From assembly GCA_027604005.1 (NCBI GenBank), contig JADGJT010000043.1:1-64000 (forward strand): a stretch of DNA of 64,000 nt, written 5' to 3'. Source of the DNA: Dinochytrium kinnereticum (taxonomy: Eukaryota; Chytridiomycota; Chytridiomycetes; Chytridiales; Chytridiaceae). The notes under the pieces were generated by a model. The model ran no database searches. It was not told the origin of the DNA and saw only the letters and a program-made list of their open reading frames with translations. Shown here in pieces: positions 11,470-22,358 of this stretch. The position numbers and the translations under genes are program-made. Position 1 is the first letter of the stretch, and each line of letters begins with the position of its first letter.

Positions 11470-14400
11470 ATGAATCCACAGGGCCTCGCGTCTGAAGCCC
11501 CGCCAAGTTCACGAGCCGCAGCTCAACGCTTTCCACTGATGTCTTCATGTGCCTCAGATTCCCTTGACAATTCATCCTTTCGTCTTCCCGACAAGTTTTC
11601 GAACCATCTGCCAGTTTCCACATCCACTGAACCAAAGCACCCACCCGGCTGTGATATTCCCATGGAAAGCACCGAGCGCTTCCTAAGCGACCTGGAACGG
11701 CGAGATGAGAGGCGGGCGATCAGTGGCACTGCGTCTGGCGAGGCCGCTCTTGAGCATCAGCCTTTTGGAATCAATGCGGCGCTGAGCAAGGAGGCTGCAG
11801 CCGCAGCGATGCATCATACATGTCAATTGCCTCATCAGCAGTTGCCACTTGATCCTAAGCAGAAGCATCACACCTCTCGGGCCCGCAGGCCTGGCATCTA
11901 TGAGGACCTGTATACTACTGCTATGGCTTATGCCACTGGCCATAACGGACGCCCAATTGATTTGAAGAAGGCCAAGTTGCTGTTAGATCGCGCCACAACA
12001 GTCGATATTGCCTCAGTTCCAAGAAATCAGAGGCAGTGGGTCGCGTTGGCTCATAATGCTCTTGGGGATTTTTACCGATCAGGGAAAGCTGCTGAGGCTG
12101 GCTGGAGCGAACCTGTCATTGGGGAACGGCAGAATGAACATAGTGCTGAAATGGGAGTGCCTTGTGTGTCTAATACTGCAGAGGCGAATAACCATAAGGA
12201 TTTGGAAACGGCTCTTGAACATTACCGTTTCGCTGCATCTTACGACGATCCATCCGCCATCTTCAACATGGGTCTCTGCCACGCCGAGGGCATCGGCACA
12301 ACCGTTGATGACTCCTTGGCGATTCGAGAGCTTCACAGGGCTGCTGAACGCAACTGCCCCGCCGCTCAGTGCTATCTCGCCGTCGCCTATGCAGAAGGAT
12401 CACATGGAGTTGAAAAGAACATTTGTCTGGCCAAAGAGTTGCTTGCCAGGTCTCTGGAGAATGGGTATGCAGAGGCGTCAACGTTTTTAGACAGAATTGA
12501 GGCTGAACGCGTTGTGAAGAGCTTGAAGGAGGTGGCGGAAGAGAAGGAGGATGATGGCCCGGTGGACGCTAAAGTACTGTATGCGCTAGGGAGGGTGTAT
12601 GAGACTGGTGACGTGATCCTTGGTGAGGATCTTGGATCGTGGCTGGATCTGGAGGATGAGGGTGAAAAGATGGGCTCCAAGACACCGCGGAAGATTGCAT
12701 GCGTTCTTCAAGTAGATCCTGGCCGTGCACAGGAGTTATATGAACGGTCCGCGCGACTTGATCATGCAGGTGCTCAGTACCGTCTTGGGAGTATGTTGCT
12801 TCAAGGACACACACGGATCATAGATACCAACGATCCTAAGGAAGATCAGGAAGCTGCATTGAGATGGCTCGAACGCGCCGCAAATCAAGGACATAGAGGT
12901 GCGATTCGGACTCTGGAAAAACGAAGGCTGGAATCGTCTTCACCGATGGCCTTACGTAGCCATGATCTCGAAGTCTTGAGTGACGAGCCCAGCATGAAGC
13001 GCCAAGTTGAAGAAACCACGGAGGATATTGCAAAGGCTGCAGAGGCTGCTCGGGCAAGCGTTGGGAGCACCGGGGAACCATGTGAAGATCGTAGAAGTGA
13101 CACACTGAACCTCATCATGAGTGCCTGCGAAGAAATAGATCAGCACCACCTGATGGATGTTTCTCGAGTTTTGGACAATCCGCGCGCGGCTAAGGACCTT
13201 TGCGAATCCTGCGGAAGAGCCTTGGAGTTGCTTCTAAAGTTTTGCTCGGCCTCCTCACCCTCAAGCCATGTTGCTGAAGGTTCAAATGAGAATTCTGACA
13301 AAGCATCCATAAAGCTCGCGGCCCAATACGCTCACACAACGATGGGGAGACGCGTCACAGCGGCAAAAGGACTAGCGTTGCTCTCCGCTCTCTTTCTTGT
13401 TCTTGCGAGGGAGTGCAGTGGTCGACATGAGCAGCAAACTCAAGCCTACCAGAAGGCTTTTCGTGAGTGGACGATGGTGTGGGATTTGGCGGAGGTGGCT
13501 TGCATTTCATTCCCACCGTCGATTCAGGCTTGGATGACCGCCACATTGAAGGATTACATTGAGACTCAGTCGATGTCAATTCCATCGCTAGATGCGAAGT
13601 TTTTCTTGGCGACATTAAGCACTTTAGCTTTGCCTGAAGATCTTTTTGAGTCTTTTTTACACGATCCCTTGGTGGAAAAAAACATTAGACCCTCAGAGTC
13701 TTTCGAGAAGGCGCTTCATTATATTGATGAATGTCTCGAGGGGTGTCCAAACAATCATACCTATCTGCGTACTCGCGGTCAACTGAGGACAGTAGCCGGG
13801 AGATATAGGGAGGCTTTGAAAGATTTTGATCACGCTCTAGCCCTCCAGTCAGGTAGAGAAGGGCATGGAGTTTATTACGATAGAGGATGTGCTGCCCTAT
13901 TACTTCAGCTTCGCTTGGAAGTGGAGGCAAAGAGAAGGGTAGCCAAATTTCCGATGAGGGATGATGAACTTGGAGGTCTTAAGAGCTCTTTCCATGGTCC
14001 ACCCCGGTCTATACGTAGGCGAACCTCCTCGTCATCGGTCTTGACCCAACCAAAGACGTCCACCAACTTTGAAAATGCTACCGCGACCATAGTGAACCCT
14101 CCTCCATCACCTATCACTGTCCATTCAGCAGGCACGCTTTTCACCTCCAAAGCCAAGCGACCCCCGTCTCTTTTCCTTCACACGGAGCCTATTCACACCT
14201 CAGCAGCTCCATCAAGCCCCCTATCCCCGAGTGCGCAACAGAAACCGTCGCTGGCCAAACGTGCACTTGAAGATTTTGAAACCTTCTCTGAGTTTGCAAG
14301 TCCAGAGGACGGACGACAACCAGGGGCTCTTTATGGCATGGCACTCTGCCATTGGCTTCTTCCTTCTGCTGCTGCTCGTAGGGCTCCATCGAGCAGAGCG

Positions 14401-14520
14401 GATGAGTTTAAGGCGTTGGCGGAAATCGCGGAGGTGAACAGGCTACCGTTCTTCCCGCCCGTGGACGGATTTTGCATTGTTTTTAAGAAAGCTCTGGCCG
14501 AGCGTATGCTTTTGAGCTAA
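11470..14520 (+). CDS. Sel1/TPR repeat protein
   Basis: Single-exon gene of 1016 aa starting at ATG 11470. Residues 1-140 are Ser/His-rich and disordered. From about 145 to 485 come Sel1-like helical repeats with the usual signatures (AIFNMGLCHAEG, AQCYLAVAYAEG, AQYRLGSMLLQG, ALRWLERAANQG). Residues about 755-815 contain a TPR-like pair (TYLRTRGQLRTVAGRYREAL). A Ser/Pro-rich linker (about 840-930) and a short conserved-looking C-terminus follow. There is no signal peptide or membrane span, so it is probably a cytosolic scaffold. Sel1 repeats bind protein partners in, for example, ER degradation and chitin-synthase regulation, but nothing here assigns it to either. It is convergent with the Rho GTPase gene. 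Confidence 0.8.
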   Translation: MNPQGLASEAPPSSRAAAQRFPLMSSCASDSLDNSSFRLPDKFSNHLPVSTSTEPKHPPGCDIPMESTERFLSDLERRDERRAISGTASGEAALEHQPFGINAALSKEAAAAAMHHTCQLPHQQLPLDPKQKHHTSRARRPGIYEDLYTTAMAYATGHNGRPIDLKKAKLLLDRATTVDIASVPRNQRQWVALAHNALGDFYRSGKAAEAGWSEPVIGERQNEHSAEMGVPCVSNTAEANNHKDLETALEHYRFAASYDDPSAIFNMGLCHAEGIGTTVDDSLAIRELHRAAERNCPAAQCYLAVAYAEGSHGVEKNICLAKELLARSLENGYAEASTFLDRIEAERVVKSLKEVAEEKEDDGPVDAKVLYALGRVYETGDVILGEDLGSWLDLEDEGEKMGSKTPRKIACVLQVDPGRAQELYERSARLDHAGAQYRLGSMLLQGHTRIIDTNDPKEDQEAALRWLERAANQGHRGAIRTLEKRRLESSSPMALRSHDLEVLSDEPSMKRQVEETTEDIAKAAEAARASVGSTGEPCEDRRSDTLNLIMSACEEIDQHHLMDVSRVLDNPRAAKDLCESCGRALELLLKFCSASSPSSHVAEGSNENSDKASIKLAAQYAHTTMGRRVTAAKGLALLSALFLVLARECSGRHEQQTQAYQKAFREWTMVWDLAEVACISFPPSIQAWMTATLKDYIETQSMSIPSLDAKFFLATLSTLALPEDLFESFLHDPLVEKNIRPSESFEKALHYIDECLEGCPNNHTYLRTRGQLRTVAGRYREALKDFDHALALQSGREGHGVYYDRGCAALLLQLRLEVEAKRRVAKFPMRDDELGGLKSSFHGPPRSIRRRTSSSSVLTQPKTSTNFENATATIVNPPPSPITVHSAGTLFTSKAKRPPSLFLHTEPIHTSAAPSSPLSPSAQQKPSLAKRALEDFETFSEFASPEDGRQPGALYGMALCHWLLPSAAARRAPSSRADEFKALAEIAEVNRLPFFPPVDGFCIVFKKALAERMLLS

Positions 14521-14940
14521 CATGAAGTGTGAACGACAAAGACTAATTAAAAAAGCTATTGCTCAATTTCTCCACTTCGTTCCTTTTACTTTTTAAGGGC
14601 TTGTATCAGTGAAAAATGAAGTTATGGACATTCTTTAGTCCTTGCCTCATCAGCACAGGCTAGGCAGTAATCCAAAGAGAGTAAAATGAAGGGAACGCCT
14701 GCGTGGTCCCAAAGGATATATAATATGGTGGTGGAAGAAAATAATGTGACAACGAAAGTTGTGTGTGGGGCTCGCGAATAGGTTATTCATAGGAGGTGTC
14801 AGGCAGGGGATGCAGATCGCACGCAGGATGGGTTTCTTTCGGGGACCCTTATCAGTGCTAGGATGACCCGAGGAAAAGGCAAGGGTTACGAAAGGGCTAC
14901 TTTCGGGTGGTAATGTAACGAGAAAAGAGAAGTGTGCATA
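14521..14940. other. Convergent 3' intergenic region
   Basis: 420 bp between the stops of the Sel1 and Rho genes. It should hold both 3' UTRs; no other feature seen. Confidence 0.5.
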
Positions 14941-15802
14941 TCAGAGAAGTTGGCAATTCTTCCTCCTAAGGCTCACGACAGCTCTGGGTAATAGTGAGGC
15001 CCTGGCGGCAGAGGCGAAGACCTCCCTGATTCCAACATTATCCCTTGCACTGCACTCGACGTAACTGAAGGCTCCAATATCTTTTGCCATTCTCCGACCC
15101 TACCAAGTATCAGAGTCGAGAAAGGGAGATAAGAGGGAAAGCCATACCTCAGAAGGTGTTGTGATGTTTTGATTTTTTGCCTTCAAGTTCTCAACGACAA
15201 TATGGTCGGTTCGCAGATCGCTTTTACATGCTACCAAAACAATAGGAGTATCACGGCAATAGTGAATAACTTCAGAGATCCACTGCACATAGGCGGGAAA
15301 GGAAGAGAACATCAATAAATATGTGAGAAGGTCGGGGAATACCTTGTCTTTAACGTTTTGAAGTGAATCAGGAGAGTCGACGGAGAAGCAGATCAAGATG
15401 ACATTGGAATCTGGGTAACAGAACGGTCTTAGCCTGTCATAGCCTTCTTGTCCAGCAGTATCCCAAAGCGCCATATCGACTGTCCTTCCATCAACAAAAA
15501 TTGTGGCATCGTAGTTCTCAAATACCGTTGGCACATACACCTAATGTGAGGGAAGCGGGGGGAGGCAATGTCAGAGAGGCGGTGGAAAAGTTCGTCACAA
15601 TTAGCAGTAGGAGAGGATATGATCCAAATCCCGATAATGCTGCAGTGATGAAAACCTCAACATTGTATCGCTGATGAGCTCCAATATCGACATCAGAAAG
15701 GTAATGTACCTCTGGAAACTTTCCGGTGGAATAGACGATTAGCAAGCATGTCTTTCCACATGCACCATCTCCAACAACAACAAGCTTTCTCTTCTCTCCC
15801 AT
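14941..15802 (-). CDS. Rho-family small GTPase
   Basis: Exons 15802-15710, 15540-15343, 15282-15148 and 15099-14941 join in phase to 194 aa, the usual Rho size. All GTPase boxes are present: P-loop GDGACGKT (11-18), effector loop YVPTVFENY (33-41), DTAGQE (58-63) with the catalytic Gln, and CKSD as the guanine-specificity box. The Rho-specific insert helix follows, then [12 protein letters not shown]. The C-terminus is a CAAX box, CQLL; the final Leu predicts geranylgeranylation and membrane attachment. It should act in actin, polarity or wall signalling like fungal Rho proteins; the exact paralogue (Rho1-4) is not decided. The 60-nt intron 15283-15342 is stop-free and in frame, so a naive reading inserts 20 false residues. 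The 5' end is divergent from the ABCC gene. Confidence 0.92.
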
Positions 15803-16502
15803 GGTGGCCGACCCAGGATATCAATGGAAATGTGGGTTCTTGAATAGCAGTATGAATTCGGCGACAAGAGTCAGAGCAAAGATAAAATGAACGGCTCGAA
15901 GTGCCTCTTGAGATTCCGTCGATGGTGAGCCAGGATAGCCTCTGGCAATCGATAGCAATGAGAAATGTCCTCACTCAGTCGATCGTTGTAGGCAATAATA
16001 ATGACAGTGATTAAGGTGGATGGTTGCACCGACTATCCAGCTCACTGTAATTTTTAAAAAAAAACAAGAGCAACTGCAATGAGGGATGCGAATGGGATGG
16101 ATGGATTGCTGTAATTCAATTCACGCTGCAAAATGCCACTGAACAATTGGCAGTGTGTGCCTGTGCATGAAGTGGTTTCAATAATGAGTGAATGTACATC
16201 CTGTCAGTAAAAAAGCGAGTGTATGGCAGCCCTTGAGTTCTTCCTCGCTCAACGTCAATCAATCAACCGCTGGATGGCTGTTTGCTTTTCAGAAATGATG
16301 TCTCAACTGCTTCTGAAGGCTCGCCCTCTGCGCGCATGCTCTGGTTGCGGGCGCCTCTGTGAAGTCAACGGTTAGACGAGGCATTACAGTGGCAAGACGC
16401 CCACTTTGGGAGTAGAAACTGCGGGTGATTGTCATTCTCCGTCCCATTACAAATCCTCTCTTCCATCTGGCACACTCCCCACCCTTGCAGCGACCGGACA
16501 AC
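15803..16502. other. Divergent promoter region, Rho GTPase / ABCC transporter
   Basis: 700 bp between the two start codons. It must hold both promoters and 5' UTRs. No clear TATA box or repeated operator was recognised. Confidence 0.5.
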
Positions 16503-19500
16503 ATGACGGGACGACGGCATGAGGAGGATGAAGATGCTGTCCGCATTGGCATGCATGAAGAGACAAAGAGCTCTAGCGACCAGCTTGCCTCTGCTGTCGA
16601 GAACGAGATCTTTCTGAAGTCGACTGTTCACTCCGATTCGTCATCAAAAGAGGGGACAGGGCTGAATGGAGTCAGGAATATGGATACCTTTATAGAGGAG
16701 ACCATACCTTCTGGGGCTGCACCGCCTCTCTTCCCCAAGCGTCGGCAAGAATCGGACCTCTACTCCAAATTGACCTTTGCATACATGAACCCTATCATTA
16801 GGACAGGAATAAAGCGGGAGCTGTCTCCGGATGATTATATGCCTGTAGAGTAAGTGCTAGGCATTACTCTTGCTCAATTATGAAGTCCAGGGGCTGACCC
16901 GACTTCTTTCCTGTTGGTCCCTGTTTCCTGTTCCTCTTCCATCTCCTGTTCCATTAGCATCTTGCACATCGATATGTACTGAAAGCTGTCTCTGCGAGGC
17001 GGCGTCATGGCCTCTTGTGCTTTATTAGCCGGGAGGAACGGGCTGTTCTGCAGCAGCCGCATTGCGATCGGATGTCGGCGTCTCCCATCGCCATTGTTTT
17101 TTTTTTCCAATTGCATGGAGGGCTTATCTGACAATTTTGTTTTCGTAGGGACGCCGACAACTCTGAAACCCTATCCTCACACCTTATCGCGTCTTGGGAG
17201 GCCGAGATGCGACGCGCAAACGCTTCTCCAAAGGGTCCGACATCGGTGCGTCTTTGGAGGGCTGTTGCCGCCGTCTTTGGGTGGGGTTTTGTCTGGCCTG
17301 GTCTTGTCAGCTTGCTGGAAACCTTTGTCAAGATTGGGGAAGCCTTGATGCTCGGCGTTCTGTTGAGATGGTTTCAGGACCCCAACAGCACAAGCACTCA
17401 GGGGTATCTTTACGCGCTTGCATTGTCAGGTTGCGTGCTGATGCATGCAGTTCTTCATCATATCGAGTTCTTTTTGGCTATGCGGATTGGAATGCAGATC
17501 AGGATTGCTTTCATCACCACGATATATCGAAAGTGCCTTGCCCTATCCATTTCTCATACTTCGTCTACGGGCCTCATTGTTAATTTGGTATCAAACGATG
17601 TGCAGCGGTTTGAGGATGCAGCACCATTTGCTCACTTTATCTGTAAGCATTTTTTGGGGTGCCATTGTTTTGTATTCGATGCTAAGCAATCACGCTTATG
17701 TTATAGGGCTGGGACCAGTAGAAGTCTTGTTGATAACTTATTTCATGTATCTTGAGATTGGATTTGCCGCTTTTGCTGCTGTTGGCGCCCTTCTTGCTCT
17801 CATCCCGATTCAGGGAGGCTTCGCGAGGCAGTTCAGTTCTCTTAGAAAGCGTACCGTTGGATATAGAGACGACCGTATCAAAAGTATCTCGGATAGTCTT
17901 GCTGGAATCATGGTTGTAAAACTCTATGCTTGGGAGGAGCCCTTTAAGAAGTCCATCAATAGCGTGAGAGACCAAGAAATGCATGTGATTAGGAAAGCTA
18001 GTGTACTTCGTGCAATGAACGAGGCATTTTACTTTGCCAGTCCTGCCGTCATTGAAATTTTCGCCTTCTTGACATATTGGTTGATGGGTGGTGAACTTAC
18101 ACCGGCTAAGGTACATTGTTTTAGCGATCTAGCCTCACGATATTTTTCAGGTTTTCACGTGCATTGTGTATCTAAGTGTCATTCAGCTTTCCATGTGTAA
18201 CTTCTATCCAGTTAAGTATCGAGTTTTTTTGTCCCTCCACCTTTTGGCCGTTCTCATGGTCCCGAGTTAATTTGTGCATCTATAACTAACTTTTATTTCA
18301 GAAAGCGCTTCAGTTCATTTCCGAGTCATTGGTCTCTCTGAACCGTATCCAGTCATTCCTTTCCCTTCCAGAAATGACCGCACGGAGAAACGAGGCTGCA
18401 GAGGCTGCTCTTTTGGAGGAATTAAATGACCCGACCGTCGATATAGTGATCCAGAATGGAAACTTCTCTTGGGGAGCTAACGGACTCGAGTCGGGTGGAG
18501 CGTCGGCAAAAACTATATTGCGGAACTTGGACATAACTGTGAAGCGCGGTGAAAGCGTGGCTGTTGTTGGCCCAGTTGGTTCCGGAAAGGTATATTTAAG
18601 TTTCCATTTCTGTAGGCGCTTTTTCCATTCAAATTCTCAAATCGCCTTTTGTTTTGTTTTATAGTCTTCACTGCTTAACGCTTTGCTGGGTGAAATGGAG
18701 CCACTTCCGGGAACTCGGATGGCGATCCGCTCTCGCAAGATTGCGTACTGCACCCAGACACCATTTATTCTTTCTGGGTCTATCAAAGATAATATTACAT
18801 TCGGACGCCCTCTAGATGAGAAATGGTTGAGTGAAGTCATTAAGGCTTGTGCTATGGATTCCGATATAAAGCTCTTCTCTGATGGCGTTGAGACTGTTAT
18901 TGGAGAGCGCGGCGTGACTTTAAGTGGTGGTCAAAGGGCAAGGCTTGCTTTGGCTCGTGCAGTGTACAGTAACGCTGATATTTACCTTTTGGATGACCCT
19001 CTCTCTGCTGTTGACACTAAAGTTGGAAGGTGAGATATCTTTAAATCGTACCTTCTATTTCCTTCTCTTATTTTCCCGCGGATCTATTCAAATTAGCGTT
19101 TATAAATTAAATACTTACCGACCACCATCCTCATGTAGACATCTTTTCGAAAAATGCATCAACGGCATATTGAAGGAAAAGACTCGAATTCTTGTCACCC
19201 ATCAGCTCCAATTCTCTCGTCGATGCTCGTCCATTATCCTCCTCGAAAATGGCACTATTTCCGCCAAAGGAGACCACGCCTTTGTGATTTCTACCCTAGA
19301 CTCATCATTTGCTTCAACAATGAAGGAAATGGATGCTGGGCGGAATAAGTCTGCAGATGGCGAGGAGGAAGATGAACCAGACGTTGATGCGCTTTTCTCT
19401 GATGCATCAGCGGCTAAAGTCGAAGTAGAGGAAGCGAGTCCAAAGGAGACGAAGGCCTTGTTGGATCCGAAGGAAGATATTCCGTCTCCGAGGAAGAGCA

Positions 19501-22011
19501 GCGGGGGCCTCATTAAAAAGGAAGAATCTGCTAGTGGTTCTGTGCCTCTCTCCACTTACATTACCTTTTTCCGTTCTGGATCGACGGTGATTGTGGCAAC
19601 GATACTCTTTATCCTTCTCGTAATGGGTCAGATCACCATTTTACTCACCAATTGGTACCTCTCGAGATGGTCGTTGTTAGATTATTCATCCCAGCGATGG
19701 TTTGGCCATGCTGTCATTTTCCTTGCATTGGCAATCGGGACTTTGGTTGTTAGTTTGGGAAGATCAGTGATGTTCTTTACTATCTGCCTTAATGCTACGG
19801 AGACTATCTTCCGGAAGATGATATCTTCGGTGCTAAGATGCTCTATGAATTTTTTCCAAGAGAATCCTCACGGCCGTTTGATGAAGTGAGTTTTCTAGTT
19901 GGCGTCGTCATAAATGCATATGGCCATCACTTTAAGCCTTTTTTTTTGGCATACCTTATCTAATCTGTATCCGTTTTCTTCTTTAAGTCGTTTTTCGAAG
20001 GATTTGAATTTAAGGTAACAAAAGAAATATTTTAAAGTTTGTTTAATGCGCTCAACCCCAACAGCGATGAAATGCTCCCCCTGACCTTTTTTGATTTTAT
20101 CCAATGCTTTTTCATGGTAGGGACCCTCATTTGAGTCTTTCTCGTAATTGCAGACTTCCACTATCATCAACATGCTAATCATTAAATAATAGATCCTGGG
20201 TACATTTGCCATTGCAGTTACTATTATTCCGTGGGTCCTATTCTCAGTTCCCGTTATCGGCATCGTTTTCTTTTATTTGAGAAAGTATTATATTGCCTCC
20301 AGTAGGCAGATTAAGCGTTACGAAGCTGTTACCCGCTCTCCAGTGTGAGTTTTATTTCAATGGGGTTCAAACTTTATTACAGTGGTTATAAATTAATTTC
20401 CGAATAGCTACTCAAACATCCCTGCAACCTTAGAAGGACTTTCAACCATCCGAGCTTTCGGAAACGAGCGAGCCTTCCGCGACTCGTTCATCGCCCTTCA
20501 GAATGAAAACACGCGTATCTTCTTCTGCTTCCTCTCCGCTGCACGATGGTTAGGCTTCCGTCTCGACGTTCTCTCTGCTGCGTTTCTGATACTCGTTGCT
20601 TTCTTGGCTGTTGCTATTCGTACGGGGGGAGGACTCAACCCTGGTGTTGTTGGTCTCTTGCTTAGTTATGCATTACAATTGATGGGTCTACTTCAGTGGG
20701 CTGTTAGGCAGAGTGCAGAGGTTAGTTATCCCTTTTTGTTTGTCTCCCCTCATACTTGCCTTCGTGTTATTTACGTGGTTTTCATTTCAGGTTGAGAATT
20801 TGATGGTGTCTGTCGAGAGAATTCTTGAATACACCAACTTGACTCCGGAAGCACCTTCTCACACGGATGTGAAGCCTCCCACCGAGTGGCCTAATGCGGG
20901 AGAGATTGCCATCACGAATATGTCTATGGCCTACCCTAACACTGACCGACAGGTCTTGAAGGATGTCACTGTTCACATTCCTGCAGGTACTAAAGTCGGT
21001 GTTGTTGGCAGGACTGGCGCGGGAAAGAGCAGCTTGCTTCAGGTATTGCTTTTTATTCGACTTAACCTACATCCCCCCCTCAAAAAANNNNNNNNNNAAC
21101 AAAAAAAAAACAAAAAAAAAAAAAACTCGCCAATACGCTATTTCTAACATTTCTTTTTATTTAGGCACTTTTCCGTCTCGTGGAGCCAACACCAGAGAAC
21201 TCCATTGTCATTGACTCTATTCCTACTACCTCCCTCGGTCTTGAGGATCTCAGGTCGAGGATCTCCATTATTCCTCAGGAACCCTTCTGCTTTAAGGGAA
21301 CGCTTAGGTTCAACCTCGACCCGTTCGGAAAATATGAAGATGCCGCGCTTTGGAAGTCTCTTGAAGGCGTTGAGCTTAAGAGAGTGGTTGAATCCATGCC
21401 TGAAAAGCTCGAGAGCTTTGTTGCCGAGAATGGTAGCAACTGGAGTGTAGGTGAGAGGCAGTTGATTTGCCTTGCTAGAGCTATTTTGCGGAACTCGAAG
21501 GTGCGAAGTTTTATTCCTCTTCTTTGTTAGTCTTGAGCCTTTTTAACACCCGATATTTTGCAGCTGATTGTTATGGATGAGGCTACCTCTGCTGTTGATA
21601 TGAGAACTGACGCGCTGGTCCAGCAAGCCATTCGGTCCACTGACGGTCTTTTTGCGTCATCCACTGTTCTCACCATCGCTCATAGACTTGTAAGTATTCT
21701 TTTATTTTCTCTTTTATTTGTTTTTATTTTTTGACTCCTGGCTAACCCTTTTTTTTCCTAGCAAACCGTTATTGACTTTGATATGATCCTTGTGCTTAGC
21801 GACGGAAGAGTCGTTGAGGTAAATCTCCCTTTTCTTTTCCAATGTGTGGCTTTCTCTAATTCCGTTTCAGTATGGCTCGCCCCATGACCTCTTACTTAAG
21901 GACGTATCTGACCCATCTTCATGGTTCCACCGAATGGTCTCAGAAACTTCACCAGAGACTCAGGAGCAGCTTCGGGGCATTGCCAAGGAGAAGGCGATGT
22001 CGAGAAAGTGA
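16503..22011 (+). CDS. ABCC-family (MRP-type) ABC transporter
   Basis: Sixteen exons join in phase to 1386 aa: 16503-16849, 17149-17642, 17707-18110, 18151-18210, 18302-18589, 18665-19029, 19139-19885, 19988-20014, 20065-20116, 20193-20344, 20408-20720, 20791-21042, 21165-21500, 21564-21689, 21762-21818, 21871-22011. The order is TMD1-NBD1-TMD2-NBD2 without a TMD0, i.e. a short ABCC. NBD1 has Walker A GPVGSGK (525-531), LSGGQ (617-621) and Walker B YLLDD, with Asp where the catalytic Glu is expected, as is typical for the degenerate ABCC site. NBD2 has GRTGAGK (1156-1162), a diverged signature WSVGERQ (about 1260) and LIVMDE (1280-1285) with the Glu, then the H-loop AHRL. It should export organic anions, glutathione conjugates or drugs across the plasma or vacuolar membrane; substrate unknown. 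One exon is 27 nt and one intron 40 nt. Confidence 0.92.
21088..21097. other. Assembly gap (10 N) in an intron
   Basis: A run of ten N lies between poly-A-rich flanks inside the intron 21043-21164 of the ABCC gene. True gap length is unknown; coding sequence is not affected. Confidence 0.98.
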
Positions 22012-22358
22012 AACACGGATACCCCATATTTTTGGTATCGTTTTTATCTGGACCACCATGCATAATATGCATAATATTCGTGCTATCAGAGCTGTCTATG
22101 ATCAGGTTTCAAACTGGCCTATAATTGAAAGAGAAAATATAATTGCTTGTTGCGGAATATCTCAGTAACGGCTGGCTCTATATCCTCCAATATTGTTTTT
22201 GCGAAAATGACGGGTTTTTTTTCTTCTTAGTTTAAGGTACATATGAAAGGAAAGAAAAGAAAAAACAGCGAAAAGTAACCTCGAGGTTTACTCAGAATAA
22301 AAAAACTAACGACCACGAGAATATGACACAAGGCATAACCTGGCCCAAGGCTAATCAC
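22012..22358. other. Convergent 3' intergenic region
   Basis: 347 bp between the ABCC stop and the succinate-CoA ligase stop on the other strand. AT-rich 3' UTR sequence; no other feature seen. Confidence 0.5.

Noticed and set aside
17643..17706. Continuous reading through [21 protein letters not shown] in the ABCC gene
   Set aside because: GTAAGC..TATAG splicing restores [14 protein letters not shown], matching the family pattern better.
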